From VBWE01 sp943372645 (GTDB lineage: Bacteria > Bacteroidota > Bacteroidia > Palsa-965), in NCBI GenBank assembly GCA_943372645.1, contig CALRZN010000008.1, forward strand, positions 62,001 to 126,000: a stretch of DNA of 64,000 nt, given 5' to 3'. A program made the translations under genes and the position numbers. Below the pieces are notes generated by a model, which saw only the letters and a list, made by a program, of their open reading frames with translations, did no database searches and was not told the DNA's origin. Of this stretch, positions 28,301-35,003 are shown one piece after another (position 1 is the stretch's first letter; each line of letters starts with the position of its first letter).

Positions 28301-29728
28301 CGTTCGGAAGAATGGACATTGCAGCAGAATCTCGCGGCAAACCAGGTTACCGAAATTCTTGCGCAGATTACCGCCAACAATTACGCACTCGAAGCTGCAC
28401 AGCAGGATATCCAGCTGACACAGATGCAGATCACCCAGTCGCAGGAACTGCTGCGCTTTATGACGGAGAAATTCACCAGCGAAGCATTGTACGAATGGAT
28501 GGCCGGCCAGCTGAACACACTTTATTACCAGATGTACCGCCTGGCCTGGGCACTTGCGCAGGGTACACAATCGGCAATGCAATATGAACTGAACATCAGC
28601 CAGCGCTACCTGAACAGTGCGGCATGGAATCCGGCATACCAGGGCCTGCTTGCAGGCGACGCACTTTCACTGGCCCTGCAGCAGATGGAGAATGCATACA
28701 TCGCTGTGAACAAACGCAAACTGGCCATCCGTAAAACATGGTCAATGCGGCAGCAGAATCCGCAGGCGCTTCTTGCACTGCTCAGTACCGGGCAATGTGA
28801 TTTTTCGTGGAGTGAATTAACGTACGACCAGGATTACCCCGGGCACTTTAACCGCAAAATAAAAACCATTGCAGTTACCGTTCCGGCAGTGGTAGGGCCT
28901 TACCAGAACATCCGCGCTACGCTTCAGCAAACCGGCAATACCGTTGTGATGCGTCCGTCAATCGATGCAGTGAAATACCTTACCGGGGTTACCAATTCGA
29001 TGCCTGCTGACGGATCGTTGCGCGTGAACTGGAACCCGAACCAGGAAATCGTTTTGTCGAGCGGACTGAATGACAGTGGCGTATTCCAGCTCAACCTGAA
29101 TGATGAACAATACCTGCCGTTTGAAGGTACGGGAGCTGTTTCGTCGTGGCATCTTGAAATTCCGCAGGCCACCAATACGTTCCCGCTCCAGGCCATCAGC
29201 GATGTGATTTTCACCATTGATTATTCGGCTGAAGATGGCGGCAACGCATACGCATCACAGGTCGTACAACTCGATCCGCTGAAAAACTACCAGGGCTATC
29301 AATACCTCAGTTTGCGGCAATTGTTTGGTCCGGCCTGGTTCAGCTTCTGCAACAATCCGTCAAACGGAACATTTAATCTGCAGTTTGCCCTTTCACCGGC
29401 CATGTACCCCGCAAACCTTGTACGCAATTCGGTTACCGCAGGCAGCAGCACAGGGCTGGCCGGAATGGTACCGGTGGTTGCACCCGGTGCTGAGGTGGGC
29501 GCTACCGTCTTTATTTTAAATGACAGTTCGGTTTCCTGGGTTGCTGAAACACAAACCCTGGGAATTGATTCAACCAATACAAGTCAGCCCGTTCCTCCTG
29601 GCGGACTCACCTGGACATTGCATGCTTCCAATGTTGATGCCTCGCTGCAAAACAACGGGGTGATTGACGGCGCAAAGCTGCTCGATCTTATTATGGTTGT
29701 TCCGTTCAGCGGAACTGTAAACTGGTAA
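19382..29728 (+). CDS. Tc toxin TcA subunit with four LamG-like insertions
   Basis: 3448 aa, longer than usual TcA (~2500). The ABC-toxin N-terminal region is visible at ~160-190 (LTCDCDECMSIFGPAAYFVD). The neuraminidase-like domain opening is at ~1568-1594 (YRVWQANREVYLYPENYADP). A helical pore and coiled region spans ~2750-3130, and a TcB-binding domain lies at ~3180-3330 (SGLNDSGVFQLNLNDEQYLP). Four concanavalin/LamG-like modules (SITLEAWIY, TFTISFWVRP, NYTIAFRLYM, RFTVMAWIKM) lie at about 370-582, 980-1195, 1940-2150 and 2340-2580, and account for the extra length. TcA pentamers bind the target cell and inject the TcC toxin. The gene follows the TcB-TcC gene by 10 nt and ends at a strong terminator. 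No signal peptide is present. Confidence 0.9.
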   Translation: MNNTTIHSFLAANPGISLQLADLFNADALAQYNWPSGADPKQLLQQLRIRQRLLKICTDDTIATLLEQQGIHSAHHLASLPADSFVQQLLPALQQMPDINDARAFCLALHHRASVIRRQSLELAVAYPNGAAGLQNGSSRIEAGSENGAPDFEQGIPDYLRLFGPMLTCDCDECMSIFGPAAYFVDLMRVVSTYVTPPIEQLFTLQFRRPDLWKLPLDCLSATTEVSYLDIVDYVLQQHILANYTTDTDASLMFASNVYPFSTPYNKPLESINRSVKTLGTSLTEVYEELLVPPPAAAAAALQLSPEQLKLVNGTQAETIAVLYGFPSETSDSAVCTAMQNQKTFLEKTGLLPEELERFVYQGLQRGNGDYALNVSGNGGALTAGFTDNKLAGSITLEAWIYVYQFYSGDLCIMGKNAAAEFSLNITSQGKLAGYFGNDSANSCTLTGTHWSIYSKTILPLNTWVHVAWTRMVGGNGTSTLYINGVPDATQDFHSDTPVTTNCPFGIGYCNSTSLYGMISEVRIWNTLRTETEIRMNMYRRLVDMNDPALFGYWPLTENSGTIAHDKKAGRNATLHSGTVFQFYEALPANGLNELNPSLLHNLFLNNVLSSGQYLALTPGSATQHAGVMVSNGSNTYALNSAMLQQVAALLRLRMQTGWSFEELDWVLRTAGGGNILINDALIEAAGSVAVLQKLLKIPVTELAACFADMKTFGWGNDAKPADLWDVVFNSPPVTGGESGIAANYYRPQFSGNPMFATAVVNWDFASSPGENDLRLNTRLAAALQINEKELLVLASAVTAGGTQLALSVQNMSLLYRISRLARALQMPVADFIALTGLLDMQLLAGAAQPWWNTAQVETITKTASWMKAAGLTVGQLYYLKNGAPDPNFPLPDLAAQFAAQLDSLVNAGTATRLTPAAFQSDMLDVAGSEQVFKILTDSHYLDRHGIVLNQQPLTPQAIYELLSSQSEAAQQVFNKAPNRSVLQFNGSGTQIAFTFDPFADPVIQSTNTFTISFWVRPDSTSVGNWPVLMGYSDGGTNETKSPSVYQYQDVPNAIQVCEGYSGKFYSQQIQDMFLRANEWVYFTWVNDNGYWKVYRNGQLFFTITNQKPGVYQESISPIGYFAARNFGGAMANIAIWNVARTASQIASDMFVDLSQKPAGLIDYWPVNEGEGTTIHNSVNNNTNYNGTATLNTSSGWVYDPTLSAMEISAEIWSVLVKARDTQEQLVYKTMSAAVAVTPAAMTGICYLAGKESPYQNQSGSDLTQYPFPANLLLTPSPTKDEYTVGLHYLDMLAYNTSLLKWTGLSGTDMQALYDQKTAFGTNPDFTTFTYSLKQQQTITGYAALKKKSRSPDGLLTYFAMAETGTTSPVQSQADLLGALMNWSPDEIMAIASQPYFGPGNNFAGYNFNTVDGLLKMASVFRIEGLLAMHIDSLNMLRGLPAYNLFDSSQTAEAWASYNNTASALAGSVRLRSGEKTAQQINLAVNAGFRDVMCDWLIWKLGSEARGITNRNELYEYLLIDVNTSPDVKTSWLVAGMNSIQLYVNRCLNSLEPGIINNIPEAWWSWMSTYRVWQANREVYLYPENYADPSLRRLQTDSYKVLISEISKGQITESNVKQALAGYLESVSEVASLELVDGYVDFVSVADLGGNSVKKIYLVGRSRTQPYAFYTRCIVAVTSDAAITNGSTPAEATEVTFGPWEPVSIQANSAYLSVIPAFGRLFLFWLEQTAVVNTFGSTSSSSKYTTTFGTVYYTFRDSDKKWSAPVVLRKELILGVSGAYGTAINYYPDYLTGSGMYNAAKSTANPYLLTNYWQKVAVQLIPSSANSPEGILVSLGTMGMCSSSVGTVVPAAPVVTGMAVEAAAFQQQLYASALLAFDEQQNYASVIGGTLLDASLQAVYCQFTNAMGTAKLLAGHFLNDSNSAKLTFNLTNLPENLVFPDPYGFWPGLNDTAFVGTGAVYDVSGKNNGSITGTTAWLSNKIASAPDQQVFNFSAGSWVFPWTSNAKQKNYTIAFRLYMTTVQTDSNYRALYVSPGSISGYTFKNINVAYALGIKSGKLNLNYKTYDSSGGGNSHLLPSKTTLVANTWYSVVIVASPSSVQIYLNGVNDSGTVGTYNQNTTSVTNLTFGTFAGGMYDFRYWNMTLNSKEIYSYSSVPVGAVLLQNIQTLHSLHSLSNSAAAYVVNLAKAGYLVLPDAVNRSVYSCLSVISSGHAHRLRITYAQSPMEHDLIPKMKFIRINTDVMHTLIDSIAVGGVPALLSPLNQYHTETGLTTYSPNTTYVIQPDTNLMNFNGSFGIYFWELFFYAPLFIAEKLAGSQQFMLAEQWYQYIFDPTSQHSPVAAWPINRTNAQGKFPDLCAGAAATYSGITESATPAEVPFAWQKRNVWTFSPSSASQVVVPWSAALNPPRFTVMAWIKMTGQSSGNSFSTVVCSQNNTTGYHLFMDYISATTTRLTLVISTTKTTWLKVYSDTMNIPNRWMFVSGTYDGEKLNVFIDGVKVTANNLSPDNGYLVNKSATLRIGYSNSDVNANNVFNGQIADVTLFDYALSAGQIEALFADYKNTDINAGYWNFRPFRRVNAESLYHILNGTAWESGFQQPAQFYTASEQLFVYEYDPFDPDTLARLRVVPWQKAAFMQYIRNLVNWGDAAFAQNTWESISNATMRYVLADTLLGRFPAPETAGEPSVTMSYADIVAAYGSNPVPPFLIESENQLIGLGGAATPLQQAESVADAYFCVPPNKQMLQFWEIIADRLFKIRHGLTIDGSTRETPLFAPAVSPSELTGNNTVTEGAQSLPAVTVPWFRFAYMINTARAVTSEVIRLGNELNTALEKRDAEKLAQLQTIYQVALNTMVLQIKTSQANQLLYAGVALESSLASAQLTYDTYTGWLKTPVSTDEAYGLDQLNRAAIEQEIAMGVKTVAVFSYLLPTIFGMADGGFNPGESINATAGVAETAGQLLNTQSQQTFQTAQFTRRSEEWTLQQNLAANQVTEILAQITANNYALEAAQQDIQLTQMQITQSQELLRFMTEKFTSEALYEWMAGQLNTLYYQMYRLAWALAQGTQSAMQYELNISQRYLNSAAWNPAYQGLLAGDALSLALQQMENAYIAVNKRKLAIRKTWSMRQQNPQALLALLSTGQCDFSWSELTYDQDYPGHFNRKIKTIAVTVPAVVGPYQNIRATLQQTGNTVVMRPSIDAVKYLTGVTNSMPADGSLRVNWNPNQEIVLSSGLNDSGVFQLNLNDEQYLPFEGTGAVSSWHLEIPQATNTFPLQAISDVIFTIDYSAEDGGNAYASQVVQLDPLKNYQGYQYLSLRQLFGPAWFSFCNNPSNGTFNLQFALSPAMYPANLVRNSVTAGSSTGLAGMVPVVAPGAEVGATVFILNDSSVSWVAETQTLGIDSTNTSQPVPPGGLTWTLHASNVDASLQNNGVIDGAKLLDLIMVVPFSGTVNW

Positions 29729-29766
29729 GCTGTCAGGTAAAGCGGATAATAACACACGCTTTTCAT

Positions 29767-29802
29767 AAAGAGGCTGTCTCAAAAGGGCAGCCTCTTTTTT
29801 TT
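29767..29802 (+). terminator. Rho-independent terminator of the Tc operon
   Basis: Stem GAGGCTG (29770-29776) / CAGCCTC (29788-29794), extended by flanking AAA/TTT pairs, followed by eight T. It lies 39 nt after the TcA stop. Confidence 0.85.
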
Positions 29803-29986
29803 CGTGTACGGGATGCACCGGAAGCAGAAAAACGGCCACGCTTTACCCAAAAAAATATTTCCACATTCCCCTCAAAAACACATCCCTTTTTTTATCTTTA
29901 TTCCCACGATTGCAGGAAACGTTAAACAAATTCCTGCAATGGTTGTTTTCGTTTGCATTTAACAACACTTAAACCAACAAAGCGAA

Positions 29987-31120
29987 ATGGGATTATTTGA
30001 CAAAATCAAAGGCGAGTTTATAGACATTCTCGAATGGACGGACAGCTCGAACGATACGATGGTGTGGCGTTTTCCGCGTCATCAGAACGAAATCAAGAAT
30101 GAGGCAAAACTTACTGTGCGTGAATCGCAGCAGGCCGTTTTTGTAAACGAAGGCCAGATTGCTGACGTATTCAAACCGGGCATGTACACGCTGAACACGC
30201 AGAACATGCCGATCCTTTCTACGCTCAAAGGCTGGAAATATGGCTTCAACAGCCCGTTCAAGGCGGAAGTATATTTTGTCAGCACCAAACAGTTCACCAA
30301 CCTGAAATGGGGCACCAAAAACCCGATCATGCTGCGTGATGCTGAATTCGGTCCCATCCGCATCCGCACCTTCGGCTCCTACGCCATGCGTGTTACCGAT
30401 GCAGGCAAGTTCCTGAAAGAAATTGCCGGTACCGACGATCAGTTTACCACCGAAGAAGTGGCCGAACAGCTGCGCAACATCGTGGTAACCCGCTGCACCG
30501 ACGCAATTGCACAAAGCAAAATACCGGTACTCGATATGGCATCGAACTACGACGAACTGTCGAAGTTTGTGCTTGACAAAGTAAAACCGGAGTTTGACGA
30601 ATACGGTATTGAACTCACCAAACTGCTCGTGGAAAACATTTCGCTTCCGCCGGAAGTGGAAACCATGCTCGACAAACGCAGCAGCATGGGCATTGTGGGC
30701 AACCTCGGTGCATTCACCCAGTTCCAGGCCGCTACTTCTATGGAGAAAGCCGCTGAAAACGGAAACGGCGGACTTGCCGGTGCCGGTATGGGCATGGGAA
30801 TGGGAATGGCCATGGGCAACCAGATGGGCAACATGTTCCAGCAGAACACCTTTAACCCGCAAACGGGCATGATGGGCGGAAGCAATATGCCGCCTCCCCC
30901 GCCCCCGCCACAAATGGTACAATATTTTGTGGCCGTTAACGGACAACAGTCAGGCCCCTTTACCGATCAGGTGATGGCGCAGATGATACAGAGCGGACAG
31001 GTGAAGCAGGATACGCTGGTATGGGCAAACGGTATGGCCGCATGGACTGCAGCCGGACAGGTTGCCGGATTAGTGCCGATGTTTGGTGCAGTTCCGCCAC
31101 CACCGCCGCCGGCAATTTAA
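29987..31120 (+). CDS. SPFH-domain protein (virion core protein-like) with GYF_2 tail
   Basis: 377 aa. Residues 1-~255 form an SPFH-type domain of the COG4260 / YdjI group (opening MGLFDKIKGEFIDILEW, then NTQNMPILSTLKGWKYG and the FGSYAMRVTDAGKFLKEI segment). A Gly/Met-rich linker (~260-290) and a Pro-rich stretch follow. The C-terminal ~60 residues match GYF_2 (YFVAVNGQQSGPFTDQVMAQ ... TLVWANGMAAWTAA). No membrane segment is present, so it is probably recruited to membranes by a partner. In Bacillus the comparable YdjI works with zinc-ribbon YdjG and PspA; the next gene here encodes a double zinc-ribbon membrane protein. A terminator-like hairpin separates the two. Confidence 0.85.
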   Translation: MGLFDKIKGEFIDILEWTDSSNDTMVWRFPRHQNEIKNEAKLTVRESQQAVFVNEGQIADVFKPGMYTLNTQNMPILSTLKGWKYGFNSPFKAEVYFVSTKQFTNLKWGTKNPIMLRDAEFGPIRIRTFGSYAMRVTDAGKFLKEIAGTDDQFTTEEVAEQLRNIVVTRCTDAIAQSKIPVLDMASNYDELSKFVLDKVKPEFDEYGIELTKLLVENISLPPEVETMLDKRSSMGIVGNLGAFTQFQAATSMEKAAENGNGGLAGAGMGMGMGMAMGNQMGNMFQQNTFNPQTGMMGGSNMPPPPPPPQMVQYFVAVNGQQSGPFTDQVMAQMIQSGQVKQDTLVWANGMAAWTAAGQVAGLVPMFGAVPPPPPPAI

Positions 31121-31150
31121 GCGATTCTCATCCAGTAAAATTTGTTCTTT

Positions 31151-31213
31151 GTGCATTGCTTTTTGAAGTCCTGAATAATTCCGGATTCAACAGGCAATGC
31201 ACTTTTTCTTTTT
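31151..31213 (+). terminator. Terminator between SPFH and zinc-ribbon genes
   Basis: Perfect 9-bp arms GTGCATTGC (31151-31159) and GCAATGCAC (31194-31202) around a 34-nt loop, followed by a T-rich run TTTTTCTTTTT. It lies 30 nt after the SPFH gene, so the downstream gene is attenuated or has its own promoter. Confidence 0.65.
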
Positions 31214-31236
31214 AATCGCATAGCAGAATTGTTTCT

Positions 31237-32355
31237 ATGGAAGACTTTGCCGAAAAAACGCAAGACGTTGCACATAATGATGTAAAATGCAAAGAATGTG
31301 GTGCTTTTGTCAAATTTGCACCGGGTAAAATGAGCCTCACCTGCGAATATTGCGGGACCGAAAACGATATTTCGGACATTGTGCAGCCGGTTGAAGTAGA
31401 AGAAATTGACTTCGAAAGTTTTAACAGCGCAGAGAACGCCGCCGAGCAGATTGAAATTACCACTGTAAAATGCGACAGTTGCGGTGCATCTTCCACACTT
31501 AAACCCAATGTTACGTCCGATTCGTGTGTGTTCTGCGGAACACCGCTCGTAATCAAAGGCGGAACCACAAGCAAAATCATCAAACCCAGTTATGTGCTGC
31601 CATTTGTGGTGGACAAAAAGAAAAGCGTCGAGCTTTTTAAAACCTGGATCAAAAAGCTGTGGTGGGCACCCAACGACCTGAAACACGTTGCCGAAAACGA
31701 TAAACTGAACGGGCTGTATATTCCATACTGGACATACGACAGCAATACCATTTCCAGTTACACCGGCATGCGCGGCGATCATTATTACGTTACGGAAACA
31801 TATACCGTAAACGGGCAAACCCAAACGCGTTCGGTACAGAAAACACGCTGGACACCGGCTTCCGGAACCGTGTATGTTTCCTTTGATGATGTACTTGTTG
31901 TAGCCAGCGATTCGCTGCCCCACAAATATGTGGATGCCCTCGAACCGTGGGACCTCGGTAACCTGGCAGCCTTCAGCGAAAAATTCCTGAGCGGTTTTCA
32001 GTCGGAACGGTATCAGACCGATGTGAAACAGGGATTTGACAAGGCGAAAACAAAAATGGAGGAGGAAATACGCTCACAATGCCGCCGCGATATTGGCGGG
32101 GATGTGCAGCAGGTGCTTACACTCAATGCACAATTCAACAACATTACATTTAAACACATCCTGCTCCCGATCTGGCTCAGTGCGTTCCGTTACAAAAGCA
32201 AAGTGTATCGTTTTATGATCAACGGCCGCACCGGCGAAGTACAGGGCGAACGTCCGTACAGCGCCTGGAAGATTACATTGGCGGTGCTGGCTGTATTAGC
32301 TATTATCGGTGGCGGTATCTATCTTTGGCATTTACACGATACGGGAAAACTGTAA
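31237..32355 (+). CDS. Double zinc-ribbon membrane protein (YdjG-like)
   Basis: 372 aa. Two N-terminal zinc ribbons: C-x2-C (CKECG) with CEYCG, and CDSCG with CVFCG, within residues ~20-105. A conserved middle region follows (WWAPNDLKHVAENDKLNGLY, then IPYWTYD) and one C-terminal membrane segment (~345-363, LAVLAVLAIIGGGIYLW). The pattern resembles proteins annotated as zinc-ribbon or primosomal N'-like in genomes, and B. subtilis YdjG next to an SPFH protein. Likely role: membrane anchor or sensor recruiting the SPFH partner (inference). The following 140-aa gene starts 12 nt later. Confidence 0.75.
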   Translation: MEDFAEKTQDVAHNDVKCKECGAFVKFAPGKMSLTCEYCGTENDISDIVQPVEVEEIDFESFNSAENAAEQIEITTVKCDSCGASSTLKPNVTSDSCVFCGTPLVIKGGTTSKIIKPSYVLPFVVDKKKSVELFKTWIKKLWWAPNDLKHVAENDKLNGLYIPYWTYDSNTISSYTGMRGDHYYVTETYTVNGQTQTRSVQKTRWTPASGTVYVSFDDVLVVASDSLPHKYVDALEPWDLGNLAAFSEKFLSGFQSERYQTDVKQGFDKAKTKMEEEIRSQCRRDIGGDVQQVLTLNAQFNNITFKHILLPIWLSAFRYKSKVYRFMINGRTGEVQGERPYSAWKITLAVLAVLAIIGGGIYLWHLHDTGKL

Positions 32356-32367
32356 ATCTGTTCAACT

Positions 32368-32790
32368 GTGGCCGCAAAGATCTATAACGGGGAAGCAATA
32401 CGCCTGATGACCGAACTGGTGCTCACCAACAGCACCCGTGTGTTCAACATCATGGTGGAAAAAGACCTGCGCGAACTCATCGAGGGTGTGGAATACATCC
32501 GTTCGGGCAAAGAAGCTTCATTCCGCTGGCTTATTGATAACAAACACCTCGCTATTGCCGCCTTTGCCAACGCCGTTCGCGGTGATAAAACCGCCTTCCG
32601 CTGGCTCATGAAAAACAAAGAAGTATTCTGGGCCGCTACCGCAAACGCCGTTAACAAAGACATGAACGCCATGGCCTGGCTGCATCAGAACAAGTTTATC
32701 GTGTATGCCGAACTCGCCGAAGCCATCGTAAAATACCTGCAAAATGCCGATGATGCGGATACCACGAGTTACCACCGCGCACCCTTCTAG
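32368..32790 (+). CDS. 140-aa helical repeat protein, GTG start
   Basis: Starts at GTG 32368, 12 nt after the zinc-ribbon gene; an alternative ATG is at 32407. Residues ~45-120 hold three repeats of about 33 residues of the form FRWLIDNKHLAIAAFANAV / FRWLMKNKEVFWAATANAV / MAWLHQNKFIVYAELAEAI. This is a helical hairpin array with an alternating Trp-Leu and Asn-Lys pattern. Function unknown. The position suggests a third member of the SPFH/zinc-ribbon group. Confidence 0.65.
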   Translation: MAAKIYNGEAIRLMTELVLTNSTRVFNIMVEKDLRELIEGVEYIRSGKEASFRWLIDNKHLAIAAFANAVRGDKTAFRWLMKNKEVFWAATANAVNKDMNAMAWLHQNKFIVYAELAEAIVKYLQNADDADTTSYHRAPF

Positions 32791-32820
32791 GATCGTTTAA
32801 AATTCCTTCGGAATAGTTCA

Positions 32821-32885
32821 TTTTCAGGCATCAGTCATTAGTCATTAGGCTATATTCCTAATGCCTAATGACTGATGCCTGAAAA
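32821..32885. terminator. Long near-perfect hairpin between convergent genes
   Basis: A 21-nt arm at 32821-32841 is perfectly complementary to 32865-32885. A further 7-bp inner stem (CATTAGG / CCTAATG, 32843-32849 and 32857-32863) continues after one T-C mismatch, with a 7-nt loop. The arms start and end with TTTT/AAAA, so it can act as a bidirectional terminator for the two convergent genes. The arms contain the repeated unit CATTAGT/CATTAGG. Confidence 0.7.
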
Positions 32886-32918
32886 CCAAAATGAATATGG
32901 AACATTAAAGTGGATCAA

Positions 32919-34250
32919 TTACTCCTGCGATAAAGTAATAAGTTCCCTATACAAAAACTTCTTCTGCAACGACTCATACGGCCGGTTGATGTAATAGACA
33001 TAACCGTTTCGAACACGCAGGTGCTTGGGGTATTTGTTCAGCAGTTTATACGAACCTTCGATTGCGCCGGTTTTCATATTAATTTTTTTCAGGGAATACA
33101 CGCCGTCTTTTTCATACACGGTGTAAATGACTTTTGTAATGTCGTCCTGCAACAGTTTGCGGTCCCAGTCTTTCCAGTTTTTCGGTTTGTGATACGTTAT
33201 CGGCAGCGAATCAAGCACTTCGCATTGGCTGTTGTATTTGTACAGTTTGTTCGTGTAATGATCAAAAATGTTTACCGTGTCGCCGGTTACAAACAGTGGT
33301 GCATACAGCGGCGTGTAATACAACGATTTTGAAAAACCGGTCATGCTGGCGGCGATAATGCGTTTATCCACGCCGGTGTATGCTTCCATTTTACGCGCAT
33401 ACAGGCGGTCTTTCGGGTTGAGGTAATCAAACTCGTAGTTGTACAACCCGAGCAGTGGCTCATCCATAATAAAGCGGAACCGTTTAATGGTGGTATCGCG
33501 TTCGTTGTAGGTGAAATAACTGAATGCAGGATAATTTTTATTGTAATTTGAAAACAGGATCAGTCCGTCCAGCGTATCAATACAGGGCATGATGGCGGAG
33601 ATAAAATCGTCGGGTGGCAATTCAAACAGCGTAATTTCATTTTCGCGGATGCGGACGCGGTAAAAACCATCTTCGCATATCACGTTGATGTGGCCCTGGT
33701 AATCGAGAAACAATTCCTTCGCCGGTTTGGGAATACGCTGCTGGGCAATTACACCGTCACGTTCAGAGGCGAGTGTAATGCGTGCATCGTCGAGGCTTTT
33801 CTCCCAGGTGAGCAACACATACTGATCGCCGGCAAACAAATAATCTTCAATAAAAAAACGCCAGTTGCCGATAACTGTATCAGCACCGCGCGGCCGGATG
33901 GTTACACCTTCTTTTTCAAAAAAGCTGTACTTCAGCTGCACATCGAGGCGCAACGTATCGTTTGACGCTTTTTTAAGCAGATCGCCGCTGATGGAAATTT
34001 TCTGCGGTTCACAGCCGAAGAACCGGAACTCCAGCACTGGCCGCGTGGAAAGATCAACCAAAATGGCATACGCGCCTTTGCTGTTGGCCTGCGCCATGTT
34101 TTTGCTTTTGCCCTGCAGTACCAGCGCCCCTGAAAGCGCCTCCCCGCTTTCGGCCCGCGTTATTTTGCCCGTAATAATAAGCCGCGGTCCCTGCGCCTGC
34201 ATTGCAAATGAACTGAAAAGGAAAAACAGGAGGAGTAAACGAAACGGCAT
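32919..34250 (-). CDS. Secreted protein with CarboxypepD_reg-like domain and propeller-like region
   Basis: 443 aa from ATG 34250, chosen because a signal peptide follows (MPFRLLLLFFLFSSFAMQAQ); an in-frame extension to 34553 would cross the divergent promoter region and gene. After the signal, residues ~22-105 form a CarboxypepD_reg-like beta sandwich (TGKITRAESGEALSGALVL). The remainder is strand-rich with repeated short blades (YVLLTWEKSL, INVICEDGFYRVRI, YINRPYESLQ), suggesting a beta-propeller. No T9SS sorting domain, so likely periplasmic or outer-membrane associated. Function unknown. Confidence 0.65.
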   Translation of the reverse strand: MPFRLLLLFFLFSSFAMQAQGPRLIITGKITRAESGEALSGALVLQGKSKNMAQANSKGAYAILVDLSTRPVLEFRFFGCEPQKISISGDLLKKASNDTLRLDVQLKYSFFEKEGVTIRPRGADTVIGNWRFFIEDYLFAGDQYVLLTWEKSLDDARITLASERDGVIAQQRIPKPAKELFLDYQGHINVICEDGFYRVRIRENEITLFELPPDDFISAIMPCIDTLDGLILFSNYNKNYPAFSYFTYNERDTTIKRFRFIMDEPLLGLYNYEFDYLNPKDRLYARKMEAYTGVDKRIIAASMTGFSKSLYYTPLYAPLFVTGDTVNIFDHYTNKLYKYNSQCEVLDSLPITYHKPKNWKDWDRKLLQDDITKVIYTVYEKDGVYSLKKINMKTGAIEGSYKLLNKYPKHLRVRNGYVYYINRPYESLQKKFLYRELITLSQE

Positions 34251-34343
34251 AGACAACTTTTTTGGAGGACGCGTAAGGGTGTAAATTTGCATAAAATTGG
34301 GGGAATGCAACGAAAGGACATTTTGTATATTTGATTGATTGCA

Positions 34344-34853
34344 ATGCACCTTGGTATGAGAAAACTCTCCGATACACAACAAAAATTGCGCGCAGAGAAG
34401 ATTGATCTTGCGATTCTGGCTCGTGGTGGCATTCGTTTTTACCATCAGACCGAGGTACTTGATTATGATGTTGCCCTTCTTGCCGGTAAAGACTTTCACA
34501 TCATTGAAATTGATGGGCAATATCTGAAATATGGAGAAGAACTGTTTTATCATCTTGAAGACAAGCTAAATGTTCCTGATCTGCATGTAGATTTGTCAGA
34601 AGGGATTTTTTTTAATCCGGATATCGCCAGGCGTGGGGTTGTAATTGTCTTTAGGGATATGAAAAACCCTGATCCGGAAGCAATGCACTTAATTCTCAAT
34701 TACCTTGCCTGTGAATCACGGTATCAATTCGCATATGGTCAAAAACTATTGACACTTGTTCAGATTTCAAATCCAAAGTATAAAATAGAGAAACCGATTG
34801 GCGCAATAAATGGACGCATGTTGAATGATCTGGAATGGGGTATTCAGTTTTAA
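34344..34853 (+). CDS. Hypothetical protein, AT-rich orphan
   Basis: About 170 aa. ATG codons at 34344 and 34356 are both possible; a TATATTTG box at 34326-34333 argues against the further upstream TTG. No domain, signal or membrane segment is recognised. The base composition is visibly more AT-rich than in its neighbours and codons such as ATT, AAT and TTA are more frequent, suggesting a foreign origin. It lies between a divergent secreted protein gene and gatB. Confidence 0.6.
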   Translation: MHLGMRKLSDTQQKLRAEKIDLAILARGGIRFYHQTEVLDYDVALLAGKDFHIIEIDGQYLKYGEELFYHLEDKLNVPDLHVDLSEGIFFNPDIARRGVVIVFRDMKNPDPEAMHLILNYLACESRYQFAYGQKLLTLVQISNPKYKIEKPIGAINGRMLNDLEWGIQF

Positions 34854-35003
34854 ATCATCTACAGCAGCATGCCAACCTGGAAACCATCCTGCCCTGATAG
34901 CAGGATCCTTAACTCCCCCGCTCCGCGTTAAATAAACCGAAAATCCATCTCCGCCCCCTAAAAAATGCGTATTTTCGCGCATCAACAAGCTTTTATAATA
35001 ACT

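Noticed and set aside
29993..30946. 317-codon minus-strand frame opposite the SPFH gene
   Set aside because: Antisense shadow of a clear gene; its His- and Phe-rich composition is typical of a shadow frame and it has no domain.
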